Virus record (IMG/VR): IMGVR_UViG_3300046167_000546
Coordinates: 1 to 33,743 of that record
DNA: 33,743 nt
Reading direction: 5' to 3' (one strand)
From: a virus
Shown one piece after another: positions 22,040 through 30,930 of the stretch; the first letter of the stretch is position 1; the number at the start of each line of letters is the position of its first letter. The notes under the pieces are model-generated. The model was not told the origin of the DNA, made no database searches, and saw only the letters and a list, made by a program, of their open reading frames with translations. The position numbers and the translations under genes are program-made.

Positions 22040-24141
22040 TGTATGCCCGTCAACGGACATTAAGCCGCTACGGTAAGGCCGCACAGCCAACGGCCCAGTC
22101 TATGACGGTTCCCGCTCCAGTCGGCGGCATTAATGCGTATGACTCTTTGATGCAGATGCCCCCTAATGACTGCATTTATGCCTACAACTTGATGCCAGTT
22201 GAGTACGGATTGAGATTGCGAAAAGGCTATGAGGAATGGGCAACAGGTTGCCTTGAAAGTCCCGATCGAGGCACTGGAGAAGTTCGGACGATTATCCCCT
22301 ATGAATCTAACCTTAATGACGTTGTTAATGATCGGTTGTTTGCGGTCACTGATGAGGGCATTTGGGACGTTACAAGCAAAGGCGAAACAACACCCTCACA
22401 GGCTGCCACGTTTACAGAGCTAGGCGATGAGGCTGGCCGAGGCGTGTGGTGTGAGTATACGGGTGCTGCGGCTGATGCGCCTGTTGCTGGCGCTAGAGGT
22501 CATTATTTATTCTATGCTGATGGCCGTAATGGCATTTGGCAGTACACCGAAAGCTCAGGGCTGTGGACTCGCCCACCTGTCGGCACCGCAGAGACAGATT
22601 GGTATTACTTAGACCCATCAGACGGCACAACAAAGATTCCGTTCCCCATTGATAACGTTTGTTATGTCGTGGTGTTTAAGCAGCGTATCTGGGTGATTCT
22701 GGAGAATGATGACGATGCCTATTATCTACCTGTCGCCTCCATTTCTGGCGAGCTTACGCGCTTTACATTTGGCTCAAAGCTTCCTCATGGCGGTGATCTG
22801 CGGGGTTTATGGACTTGGACTCTTGATGGGGGTGCTGGTGTTGATGACTACTTTGTTGCTATTTCACGCGGCGGGGACGTTGTTATCTACCAGGGTGAAG
22901 ACCCCGAACTCGACTTTGCTACGCGGGGTGCGTGGTTTATAGGTGAGGTTCCTGAGTCACGCCGCATTGTGATGGAGTTTGGTGCCGACTTATTTATGTT
23001 GAGTACGCTTGGGATTACATCGGCTAAAGCGTTGTTATCGGGTGCGCCTGTTGCTATGACGGCCCCCTCATCACCCTCTGCAAAGATCAACCGATTCTTG
23101 CGGCAAGACATTGTGAGCGGCAAAGACTTGGCCCAATGGCAGCTAACCATAAACCCGTCTGATGGTTTTATGCAGATAGTAACGCCAGCCCCAGCGAATA
23201 CACCGTTTGTTCAATACCTAATGAACTTGAACACGGGTGCCTGGGGAATGTGGGAAGGCGTACCGATGACGTGCGGCTACTCAAGTAGCGGCCAGTTTTT
23301 CATGGGTGCCTCAGAGTCATATAAACGCGGCACGGTGTTTCATTATGACGGCGTGTTAGACGGCACCAAGTTGCCGAGCGCGTCATTCTTTACCCCTATT
23401 GCGGGCAATGATCCGCAGCGGTATTGGAGCCAGCGGGCTGTTGGCGCGAATGATTACACCTGTTCGCCTGATCGGTTCGGCACAAGCCCCGCCATATATA
23501 CCATCGACACGGGTGTAACGGCAGAGGTCGGCAAGGTGTATCAAGTCTCTTACACCGTGGCTAATGCAGGACTTGATGAGAAGTGTGCTGTGATTTATGG
23601 CACTGACTCTTACATTGACCACTTAGCTGTGGGTGACGGCGCGTATGTGTCAACGATTACCGCAACGCAAGCCACATCAACAGTTCAGCTTATTGCAGTG
23701 ATTGACGGCAACGCACAATTTAACGGGCGCATTACTGACATAAAAGTCTATGAGGCTGGCAAGCAAGGCGAGGGCATTGAGTTCAGGGCGCTTACGTCAT
23801 TTCAGAGTCTTGGCGAACACGCCCGATTAAAGCGGGTGGGTATTGCCAGAACTATTGGAGTGCTTGCAGGTACAGCCAGCTTTAACGTCCAAGCCGTTTA
23901 TGACTACAAAATTGAAACGTCTGTTGAGCGGCCAAATTCGTCACCCGAGGTGGGCCTGAATACATGGGACTCAGCGGTATGGGACTCAGCGACATGGGAC
24001 TTTGATATTGAAGGCAAATCATTCCCTGTTGGCGTGTTAGGCATGGGTCGTGCCGTTGCGGTGGGTATTCGTGGCGATGCGACAACGCGCATTAACATTG
24101 TTGGCTGGGACATGCTACTAACAATGGGGGGTTATCTATGA
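22039..24141 (+). CDS. Tail nozzle/propeller-like protein (gp10/tubular B-type)
   Basis: 700 aa. The start has VPAPVGGINAYDSLMQMPPNDCIYAYNLMP, typical of podovirus tail proteins that sit below the adaptor (P22 gp10 / T7 gp12 type). Repeated strand blades with Trp/Tyr/Gly follow (YLFYADGRNGIWQYTE, YFVAISRGGDVVIYQG). A carbohydrate-binding-like beta domain lies at about 450-575. The end has WDSAVWDSATWDFDIEG, two short tandem repeats at 23965-24000. It forms part of the short tail. Frame intact, coupled to both neighbours. Confidence 0.75.
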   Translation: MYARQRTLSRYGKAAQPTAQSMTVPAPVGGINAYDSLMQMPPNDCIYAYNLMPVEYGLRLRKGYEEWATGCLESPDRGTGEVRTIIPYESNLNDVVNDRLFAVTDEGIWDVTSKGETTPSQAATFTELGDEAGRGVWCEYTGAAADAPVAGARGHYLFYADGRNGIWQYTESSGLWTRPPVGTAETDWYYLDPSDGTTKIPFPIDNVCYVVVFKQRIWVILENDDDAYYLPVASISGELTRFTFGSKLPHGGDLRGLWTWTLDGGAGVDDYFVAISRGGDVVIYQGEDPELDFATRGAWFIGEVPESRRIVMEFGADLFMLSTLGITSAKALLSGAPVAMTAPSSPSAKINRFLRQDIVSGKDLAQWQLTINPSDGFMQIVTPAPANTPFVQYLMNLNTGAWGMWEGVPMTCGYSSSGQFFMGASESYKRGTVFHYDGVLDGTKLPSASFFTPIAGNDPQRYWSQRAVGANDYTCSPDRFGTSPAIYTIDTGVTAEVGKVYQVSYTVANAGLDEKCAVIYGTDSYIDHLAVGDGAYVSTITATQATSTVQLIAVIDGNAQFNGRITDIKVYEAGKQGEGIEFRALTSFQSLGEHARLKRVGIARTIGVLAGTASFNVQAVYDYKIETSVERPNSSPEVGLNTWDSAVWDSATWDFDIEGKSFPVGVLGMGRAVAVGIRGDATTRINIVGWDMLLTMGGYL

Positions 24142-24569
24142 GATTTCATTCCCTGTCGCATGAGCATGAATGGCAGTGGTTTAAAGACCGCACCCACACC
24201 ATCAAGTGTGAAGACGCTCAAGGTCTTGTGGTTTACGACAACAACAACGACATACAAGCCATGTGCGTTGCCGACAGCTTCACGGGTAATAGCTGCAACG
24301 TTCACTTTGCTATTGAGAATCCGATGGTACTTCGACATGGGTTCTTTGAAGAAGTTGCAGAACATACTTTTCACCGCAATGAGTGCAAACAGATATTTGG
24401 CTTGGTGCCTAGCAATAACAAGAAGGCGCTGAAGCTTGATAAGCACATTGGATTTTCTGAGATTGCACGGATTCCAGACGCCATTGCTGACGGCGTTGAC
24501 ACTGTAGTTATGCGGCTAAAGAAAGCGGATTGTCGTTGGCTACGCGAAGAATTAAGAGAGGCTAGTTAA
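24138..24569 (+). CDS. GNAT-like acyltransferase-fold protein in the tail module
   Basis: 143 aa, ATGA overlap with the tail gene. Strand-rich start, then IFGLVPSNNKKALKLDKHIGFSEIARIPDAI, the shape of the acetyl-CoA-binding end of GNAT proteins (…N..A..L..K.GF.E..R..D), and VVMRLKKADC. The pyrophosphate-loop motif is not plainly visible. Similar small GNAT-like proteins lie between tail and internal virion protein genes in other podoviruses. Whether it is active or structural is unknown. Confidence 0.6.
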   Translation: MRFHSLSHEHEWQWFKDRTHTIKCEDAQGLVVYDNNNDIQAMCVADSFTGNSCNVHFAIENPMVLRHGFFEEVAEHTFHRNECKQIFGLVPSNNKKALKLDKHIGFSEIARIPDAIADGVDTVVMRLKKADCRWLREELREAS

Positions 24570-24570
24570 A

Positions 24571-26580
24571 ATGGCTGTAGGTAGAGATGTTGTGGGTGCT
24601 GATGGCTTAACTAATGCCGAGCGATATGCGAAGAGGCTGGCTGACGAGAAGGCTAGACAGGCTGCTTTTAGGGCGCAGCAGGACGCTCAGAAAGCAGCAG
24701 CGGCACAGCAAGAAGCGCCCACTGTTCGGCAAGAGCTTGAAAGGCAGTTTTCAGCGCAAGACGGATTAACGTTTGGCGGTAGTTCTGGTGTTGGTGAGTT
24801 AGAGGCTCAAAGACAGGCAGAAACGCAACGACAGGCAGCGGCAGCAGCAGAAGCTCAAAGACAGGCACAACTAGAAGCGCAGCGTCAAGCTGAGGCCCAA
24901 GCAGCAGCAGAAGCCCAAAGACAGGCGCAGCTAGAAGCTCAAAGACAAGCAGAAGTACAGGCACAGGCCGAAGCACAGCGTCAAGCAGAAGCACAGAGGC
25001 AAGCACAGGCACAGGCCCAAAAGGAAGCGGAAGAGTTGAGTGTCCGTGAAGAGCTGGAGCGTCAAGTGGCTGCACAAGAGGCTGCTGCTGCTGAGGCAGT
25101 GACGCCACTACAGCAGTTATATGCTGACGGGAATACGAAGGGGCAGCAAAGAGAGCAGGCAGCAAGTGATTACTATAGTATGTCTGACGGCCAGCGGTCG
25201 GCGCTTGAGGGGTACTATGACCGAGGCATTCTTGACCCAGAAACCAACCTCTTCAGCGAAGAGTTTTTAGCCAACCCAGACAATAACGATTCTTTGTATC
25301 AAATGTTTACGGGAGGCTTTGGATTAGGCGATAACGACCTTCACCGTTCGCTTATGTCGCAGGCGCAGGCAGGTTGGACGACACAGAATCAGGCCGCCAA
25401 TCCTTACGATGCAGCAGCCAATGACGGGCTGACACTTGGGGGCGGTTCTAATGCTGGTGACTATGTACAAACTACGCCTGAGTATATTCCACCTCCACCA
25501 CCACCGCCCCCAGCGGGTAATCCTGGAGGGATGTTTAGCTCCCTAACTGGAATAATTAATGGAACGGTGAGACCTCCAGTCGATACTACGCCTGTGGTTG
25601 AGTCGCCAACGGATAAGACACCACCTGCACCAGAGCCACCACCGCCTGTGGTTATCGTTGAGACACCACCTACAACTACAGATTGGGATGACCCCTATCA
25701 GGGTGTTGGCCCTAATGAGCCGCTGGATGATCCAGAGAACCCGCCAGCAGGTTACGAAGGCGGCTATGACTGGAATTGGGAAGACTTCCAAATGGGTGCG
25801 CCAAGCCTTGATGGCGGCGGGGGCTATGACCCCAATGACTATGCGTTTGATCGCTATGTGCCAGGTCAAGAATCGCCTTGGGGTATTCCAGAGGTAGAGG
25901 GCGGTAACAAGGACTTCTACCGCAATCAGTTCGTTAATCTTTTACGTGACGAGCAGAATTTCCAAAACAATCAAGATAAATCAAGGCAACAACGCTGGCT
26001 GACGGACATAGTTCAAAGCGGCGGGAGCAAGCCAGATTCAATCTCTGACGAGCGGTGGGCTGCGGAGCAAGAGCGATTAGCCCCTGCAAAAATGGATTGG
26101 TCTTGGATTGATGGCGGTCTGCCTGAAGTCGCTGTTTCTGGCGAGGACGACTATCAATATAACGATGGCTTTGCTGGTTTGAATAACCTTGATGCTTTGA
26201 CGCAATTGAGGGAAGGCGGCGATATATCTAAAACAACGTATGACTGGTTTAGAAACAACTGGGAAGCTGGTGACGTTGACCCCTCATCGACAAGCTGGTG
26301 GACGGGAAACAATGATTACAACCAGCTTTCAAGCTTAGGTAATGCGGCCAGTAACAAGTATTACCAAGAAGTCGCGGACGGCCTTTATCAGAACATGGGC
26401 GGTTCTATTGAGGGTGTTGCATCAGGATACGCCGCACCCGTTGCGGGCTATGACCCCAAGCGAAGGCAAGACGGAGCAGCCTCGATGTTTTACAACCCCA
26501 TAACAAGTCAGTGGGTAACGGGCGCAGGATTGCCTAGCGGCACAACAGGCGGCGCTGGCGGCAATCAGAGCAAGAAATAG
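24571..26580 (+). CDS. Virion protein with AQR coiled-coil repeat and Pro-rich linker
   Basis: 669 aa. Residues about 72-155 are an almost pure Ala/Gln/Arg/Glu coiled coil built of repeats such as EAQRQAQ. At about 305-395 lies a Pro-rich stretch (PPPPPPPP, TPPAPEPPPP). The C-terminal half is aromatic and Asp/Gly-rich (YDWNWEDF, FYRNQFVNLL). DGLTFGG and DGLTLGG occur at about 66 and 286, and GGLTFGG near the end of the lipoprotein. Likely an internal or tail-associated virion protein. GAGAGG precedes the ATG. Confidence 0.55.
   Translation: MAVGRDVVGADGLTNAERYAKRLADEKARQAAFRAQQDAQKAAAAQQEAPTVRQELERQFSAQDGLTFGGSSGVGELEAQRQAETQRQAAAAAEAQRQAQLEAQRQAEAQAAAEAQRQAQLEAQRQAEVQAQAEAQRQAEAQRQAQAQAQKEAEELSVREELERQVAAQEAAAAEAVTPLQQLYADGNTKGQQREQAASDYYSMSDGQRSALEGYYDRGILDPETNLFSEEFLANPDNNDSLYQMFTGGFGLGDNDLHRSLMSQAQAGWTTQNQAANPYDAAANDGLTLGGGSNAGDYVQTTPEYIPPPPPPPPAGNPGGMFSSLTGIINGTVRPPVDTTPVVESPTDKTPPAPEPPPPVVIVETPPTTTDWDDPYQGVGPNEPLDDPENPPAGYEGGYDWNWEDFQMGAPSLDGGGGYDPNDYAFDRYVPGQESPWGIPEVEGGNKDFYRNQFVNLLRDEQNFQNNQDKSRQQRWLTDIVQSGGSKPDSISDERWAAEQERLAPAKMDWSWIDGGLPEVAVSGEDDYQYNDGFAGLNNLDALTQLREGGDISKTTYDWFRNNWEAGDVDPSSTSWWTGNNDYNQLSSLGNAASNKYYQEVADGLYQNMGGSIEGVASGYAAPVAGYDPKRRQDGAASMFYNPITSQWVTGAGLPSGTTGGAGGNQSKK
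24793..25030 (+). repeat. In-frame repeat encoding EAQRQAQ units
   Basis: Imperfect tandem units around (gaa)gc(t/c)ca(a/g)agacaggca / gcgcagcgtcaagc recur about a dozen times inside the 669-aa gene. Codons vary, so the repeat is maintained at protein level. It encodes a long alpha-helical coiled coil and is a natural spot for length change. Confidence 0.7.
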
Positions 26581-26589
26581 GAGATAGAC

Positions 26590-27951
26590 ATGGGCGGCAA
26601 ATCATCACCAGATTATTCAGGCGCGGCGGCAGCACAGGGCGAAGCTAACCGTGAGGTTGTTCGCGACCAGACTTTTGCTAACCGCCCTGATCAGTTCACA
26701 CCTTGGGGCGCGACAACATGGACGCCTTATCAATCTACTGACCCGTCAACTGGCGAAGCGGTAACTTCATGGTCACAAACCCAGAGCCTAACGCCTGAAC
26801 TTCAGGATATTCTGAATAAGCAAGTTGCGATTCAGTCAGGGCGGTCTGATGTGGCGGGTGCGCTAACGGGTCGAATGGGTGCGGAGTTCACGCAGCCTAT
26901 GGACTGGAGCGGTCTTAATCCTATGGGTGAGGTTCCAACCCAGCAGTACACCATACCCGAGGAAATCCAAAGGAATGTTGATTACTCAGACATTCCAATG
27001 CCAAACGCGCCTGGTCAACAGACAAGCTTGAATACGGATGGATTGACAGGCATTAATGGCCCGCAGCAGCAAACCAATCTTGATTACTCTGGCATTGGTG
27101 GTGTTGGTAATGGGTCTGACTACAGGGCTAGGGCAGAACAATCTATTTACGATAAAGGCGCGTCTAGGCTGGGTGATCAATTTGAAGCCCGCCGTGAGCA
27201 GATGGAGATTAAGCTAAGAAACCAAGGCTTGCGTCCAGGCGATGCAGCTTATGAGGCACAGGTTCAATCCGTAAATCAGCAAGAGACTGACGCCTACGGC
27301 CAGCTACAAAATGACGCCATCATGGGTGGCATGTCTGAGGCTAATCAAGCTTTTAACCAAGACGTAACTCGACGCGGCATGTATACGGGAGAGCGTGACA
27401 GGCAAGCGCAATTCTCTAATGACGCCAACGCTAACTTGTTTAACATGCAATCAGGTCTGAGAGGCCAGATGTTCGGTGAGCGTGAATCGCAAGGACAGTT
27501 CACTAACAGCGCGGCACAAAACCTTTACGGAATGCAGTCAGACTTGCGGAACATGTACACAGGTGAGCGGGACAGAAACGCTGCCTTCTACAACGCAGCA
27601 GGACAGCAGGCTTACGACCAGTCCAGAGGCGCTAACCAACAGAACTATCAGCAGGCAATGGCGGGCAGTCAGTACGCCAACCAGATACGCCAGCAGCAGA
27701 TCACTGAGGCTATGACTAAGCGCGGATTTAGTCTTAATGAGATTAACGGATTGCTTAGTGGTCAGCAGGTTAATACGCCGCAGATGCCTAGCTTCCAAGG
27801 CGCAAGCGCTGCACAGGCTGCACCTGTTTATCAGGCTGCTGTCGATCAGGGTAACTATAACGCAGGTATGTCACCGTGGAATGCCGTGCTAGGCGCAGCG
27901 GGTACGTTAGGCGGGGCATACCTTGGCAACCCGTCAGCATTCGGTGGGTAA
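26590..27951 (+). CDS. Internal virion protein (podovirus type, GGKSS… family)
   Basis: 453 aa. Starts MGGKSSPDYSGAAAAQGEANREVVRDQTFANRPDQFTPWG in pieces, followed by LTPELQDILNKQ. This N-terminal pattern is frequent in marine podovirus internal/tail proteins. The centre is helical (RLGDQFEARREQMEIKLRNQGL), with a repeated RRGMYTGERDR / RNMYTGERDR element at about 255-335, and a Gly-rich hydrophobic end. AGGAG precedes the ATG. Probably ejected with DNA or part of an inner core. Confidence 0.65.
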   Translation: MGGKSSPDYSGAAAAQGEANREVVRDQTFANRPDQFTPWGATTWTPYQSTDPSTGEAVTSWSQTQSLTPELQDILNKQVAIQSGRSDVAGALTGRMGAEFTQPMDWSGLNPMGEVPTQQYTIPEEIQRNVDYSDIPMPNAPGQQTSLNTDGLTGINGPQQQTNLDYSGIGGVGNGSDYRARAEQSIYDKGASRLGDQFEARREQMEIKLRNQGLRPGDAAYEAQVQSVNQQETDAYGQLQNDAIMGGMSEANQAFNQDVTRRGMYTGERDRQAQFSNDANANLFNMQSGLRGQMFGERESQGQFTNSAAQNLYGMQSDLRNMYTGERDRNAAFYNAAGQQAYDQSRGANQQNYQQAMAGSQYANQIRQQQITEAMTKRGFSLNEINGLLSGQQVNTPQMPSFQGASAAQAAPVYQAAVDQGNYNAGMSPWNAVLGAAGTLGGAYLGNPSAFGG

Positions 27952-27964
27952 TTAGGAGCAAGCA

Positions 27965-29086
27965 ATGAGTTATTTAGGCAACCTTAATCCATACATGACG
28001 CAGAGCAATTACGCTGAAGAAATGCGTAAGCGCAACCAAATGCTGACTGGCCCCAAGCCTGCACCGCAAATGTCGATGAATCCTGTCGCACCGGAGTCAA
28101 TGCCCGATATGTCGCCTAACACAAAGTTAAGTCGGCAAGAGCAACTAGCCAACATGATCCGCAATTCAAATCAAGATATGACCGCTGATGACAATGCTTT
28201 GGATTATCAGCGAGATTATGCCAGGGGATTACTAGCCACCAAAGACGCAGGGCCAAGGCAACTGGGTAACGTGGTTGTAAACAATCCTTGGGAGGGATTG
28301 TCTGTTGGTCTGAGTCGCGGGCTTGGCGGGTACATGATGGGCAAAGCTGCGGAGAAAGATAAAGAATTACAGGTTAGGCGGGATGAGATTGCCGATTCTA
28401 AAACAGACCTTGCGGCGTTTACGCTGGGCAATCAGCTTGATCAACAGGATACGGAAAACACTATTGCCTACGCTGGGTTGGCGGACTCGCTAAGAAAGAC
28501 GAGAGACGATAAGAGTAAAGATTTAACTAACTGGGAAAAGGAAGGCCGCAGGGACTTCACAAAATTGACCGGGGGATTTAGAGAAGTTGATGATGCTTTT
28601 GGGAAAATAATTGCAGCCAGCGACATTGAGCAACAAACACCGCAAACGCAAATGTCTTTAATCTTTAGCTATATGAAAATGCTTGATCCGGGTTCAACAG
28701 TAAGAGAGGGAGAGTTTGCAACAGCAGAGCAGACAACGGGGATACCGGGCATGGTTAAGAATGCCTATAACCGAGCATTAGCTGGAGAGTTTTTGGGAGA
28801 AGATCAAATCCTTGGGTTTAGAAATGCCGCAGGCGATATTTACAAGAACTCGTTGAATGCGTTTGACGCAGACTTGGCTTATTACACGGGCTTGGCAGAA
28901 GATCAGGGCGCAGACCCCACGCGTGTAGTTCGTGACTTAGCAAGGTTTAGAAACTTTGGGGAAGAGACACCGCCGCCAGTAGAGCTTGTGAGGCCGAATA
29001 GCGTAGACCAAGAAACTTGGGACAGGGCAGACGATGATCAGAAGCTGCAATTTATGGAGCTAGCAGCAAATGGCGGTGGCGTATGA
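27965..29086 (+). CDS. Internal virion protein (373 aa)
   Basis: AGGAG before the ATG. The N-terminal 100 residues are polar and Met-rich, followed by a Gly-rich patch (LSVGLSRGLGGYMMGKAAE). The C-terminal half holds LIFSYMKMLDPGSTVREGEFATAEQTTGIPG in pieces, a conserved motif of phage internal/injection proteins, and NAYNRALAGEFL. It overlaps the next gene by ATGA. Together with its two neighbours it likely makes the ejected protein set. Confidence 0.65.
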   Translation: MSYLGNLNPYMTQSNYAEEMRKRNQMLTGPKPAPQMSMNPVAPESMPDMSPNTKLSRQEQLANMIRNSNQDMTADDNALDYQRDYARGLLATKDAGPRQLGNVVVNNPWEGLSVGLSRGLGGYMMGKAAEKDKELQVRRDEIADSKTDLAAFTLGNQLDQQDTENTIAYAGLADSLRKTRDDKSKDLTNWEKEGRRDFTKLTGGFREVDDAFGKIIAASDIEQQTPQTQMSLIFSYMKMLDPGSTVREGEFATAEQTTGIPGMVKNAYNRALAGEFLGEDQILGFRNAAGDIYKNSLNAFDADLAYYTGLAEDQGADPTRVVRDLARFRNFGEETPPPVELVRPNSVDQETWDRADDDQKLQFMELAANGGGV

Positions 29087-30927
29087 GCCTATCAGAAGAA
29101 GAGTTTAATCAGGTTTTAGCTCAGATTTCAGCAACACAAACCGCCGCTCAAAAGCAACAGGAAGATCAATCGGCAAAATACTTACCCGCAAGCTCTAACA
29201 AGGTAATAGAGCCTTTATTAGCTATGGTTACTAGCAGCCTTGCAGATATTCCTGCGGGCTATGCGGGTCTTGGCCGTGCATTATTTTCAGGGGCCGATGC
29301 AGGGGTTGAAACGCTTAGGAGTGTTCAGGATGCGCTAACGTATAAGCCGCAAACCGCTTATGGCAGGGAGGGCGTTGAAGAACTGGCAAACGCTCCCGCA
29401 GTTAAGTGGCTAAATGATGCGGTTGAAACCGTTAGGACAACTTCGGGTGATTTTGGTTACGAAGTCACTGGCGGTTCACCGTTGGCGGGCGCTATAGCAA
29501 CAGTTGTCCCCGAGGGCGTTCTTGAGCTTGCGGGGGTAGGTTTAGGTCGCAGGCTAATGCCTAAAGATCAGTTCTTTGATGCTAATGGCCTTCCGTCTGA
29601 AGCGCTGGCGCAGGAGTTGCGAAAGCTTGGTATTGATTTCGACGACCTATCAACTGAGGCTAGGGCGTTAATACCTAACTCACCTCCGGGCAGGATAGGC
29701 GGCAGAGATAATGCGGCAAGAGGGGCGTTAATGCCTGCTGCTGCGGCACAAGTAAAAACGGGTAATGAGCCAACCTTGGCGGGATCATCACCCGAAGTTG
29801 CGTCCACGAAGATGGGGCTTGGTGAGCCTGCGTTATTGCCATACCCCAACGCGCAGAAAGCCGCTGACCTAATGGAAGACCCCGGCCTGATTCAAATGAT
29901 TAAGACGGCCACGCCAGAGACTAGGGCGGCAATGCTTGAGATGCTTGATATTAGACGGCGCACCCAAGGCAACGCTAGGGCGTCCCAGTCTATACGCAGC
30001 ACTGATGTATCAGGTGGCGCGGTTGTTGATCGCATTGAGTACCTTGCGGAAATTGCAGGGCAGAACAGATCGCGCCTTGATGAGATTGCCAGCAACGAAT
30101 TGGCGGGCGTACAGACAAACGTGGCTCCTGTTGCTGAGGCGTATTTTGAACTGCTTAATAAGTCACGGGTCAGGCTAAACGATGACGGCTCATTTAACTT
30201 TGAAGACTCTATATTTAAGCCAGCCCCCGGCGCTCAAAGCATTCTAAATAGAATGAATGACGTTTTAAGCAAAGACACTGTTGATGCGGGTGAGTTGCAT
30301 ATTATGAAGCGGCAGCTTGACGAACTAATTGCTGAGACTAAAGGCAAGGCAGGCGCAACAGGCAATGCGGGTTCATTCTTAGCCAGAATGCGGGCAGAGA
30401 TTAACGCGGCCATTAGGTCTATCAATCCCGAATATGCGGCGGTTAATGACGAGCTATCTCAAACGCTTACGGTGTTTGATGATCTTAATAACGCAGTGGG
30501 TTCGAAGATTGATATTTTTGACGTAACGGCAGACCAGAAGCTAGGGCAGGAGCTACGAAAGTTATTTAGCAATTATGGCTCCCGTGTCGATATAGGCCAA
30601 TCCATTAGAGAGCTTGAGAATGTTGCCACATTGCAGGGCGCTGAATTTGGGTCTAGCGCTGGAGACTTGGCGAAGCTAGCCAGCAGTCTGAACAGGCGTC
30701 TAGGGGATGAGGCCGAGGGAAGCTTACGCGGGATCATTCAAAGCTCAAGCAATCCCAGAGGAACGCTGGGTTATGACGCGGCAGATATTGTGTTAGAGAG
30801 TGCAGCGCCCGGAGGCGGTGTAATGCTAAACAAGATCAAAAAAATGTTTAAAGAAGACGGCGCAACAAATGCAGAAATAATGAGTGCGCTAGAGACATTG
30901 ATTAAAGAATTAGGAACTGGGGAGTAA
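29083..30927 (+). CDS. Large internal/ejection virion protein (614 aa)
   Basis: Helical, with Gly/Ala-rich stretches (SLADIPAGYAGLGRALFSGADAG; LAGAIATVVPEGVLELAGVGLG in pieces) that could enter membranes. About residues 330-540 form a long helical domain (VAEAYFELLNKSRVRLN, IMKRQLDELIAETK, FLARMRAEINAAIRSINPEYA). No transglycosylase or lysozyme motif is seen. Position between another internal protein and the tail fibre fits a DNA-ejection protein. ATGA overlap upstream, GGGGAG before the next gene. Confidence 0.55.
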   Translation: MSLSEEEFNQVLAQISATQTAAQKQQEDQSAKYLPASSNKVIEPLLAMVTSSLADIPAGYAGLGRALFSGADAGVETLRSVQDALTYKPQTAYGREGVEELANAPAVKWLNDAVETVRTTSGDFGYEVTGGSPLAGAIATVVPEGVLELAGVGLGRRLMPKDQFFDANGLPSEALAQELRKLGIDFDDLSTEARALIPNSPPGRIGGRDNAARGALMPAAAAQVKTGNEPTLAGSSPEVASTKMGLGEPALLPYPNAQKAADLMEDPGLIQMIKTATPETRAAMLEMLDIRRRTQGNARASQSIRSTDVSGGAVVDRIEYLAEIAGQNRSRLDEIASNELAGVQTNVAPVAEAYFELLNKSRVRLNDDGSFNFEDSIFKPAPGAQSILNRMNDVLSKDTVDAGELHIMKRQLDELIAETKGKAGATGNAGSFLARMRAEINAAIRSINPEYAAVNDELSQTLTVFDDLNNAVGSKIDIFDVTADQKLGQELRKLFSNYGSRVDIGQSIRELENVATLQGAEFGSSAGDLAKLASSLNRRLGDEAEGSLRGIIQSSSNPRGTLGYDAADIVLESAAPGGGVMLNKIKKMFKEDGATNAEIMSALETLIKELGTGE

Positions 30928-30930
30928 GTA

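Noticed and set aside
24668-25165. 165-aa Leu/Pro/Val-rich ORF on the minus strand
   Set aside because: It is the antisense reading of the Ala/Gln/Arg coiled-coil repeat, with no ribosome site or family pattern.
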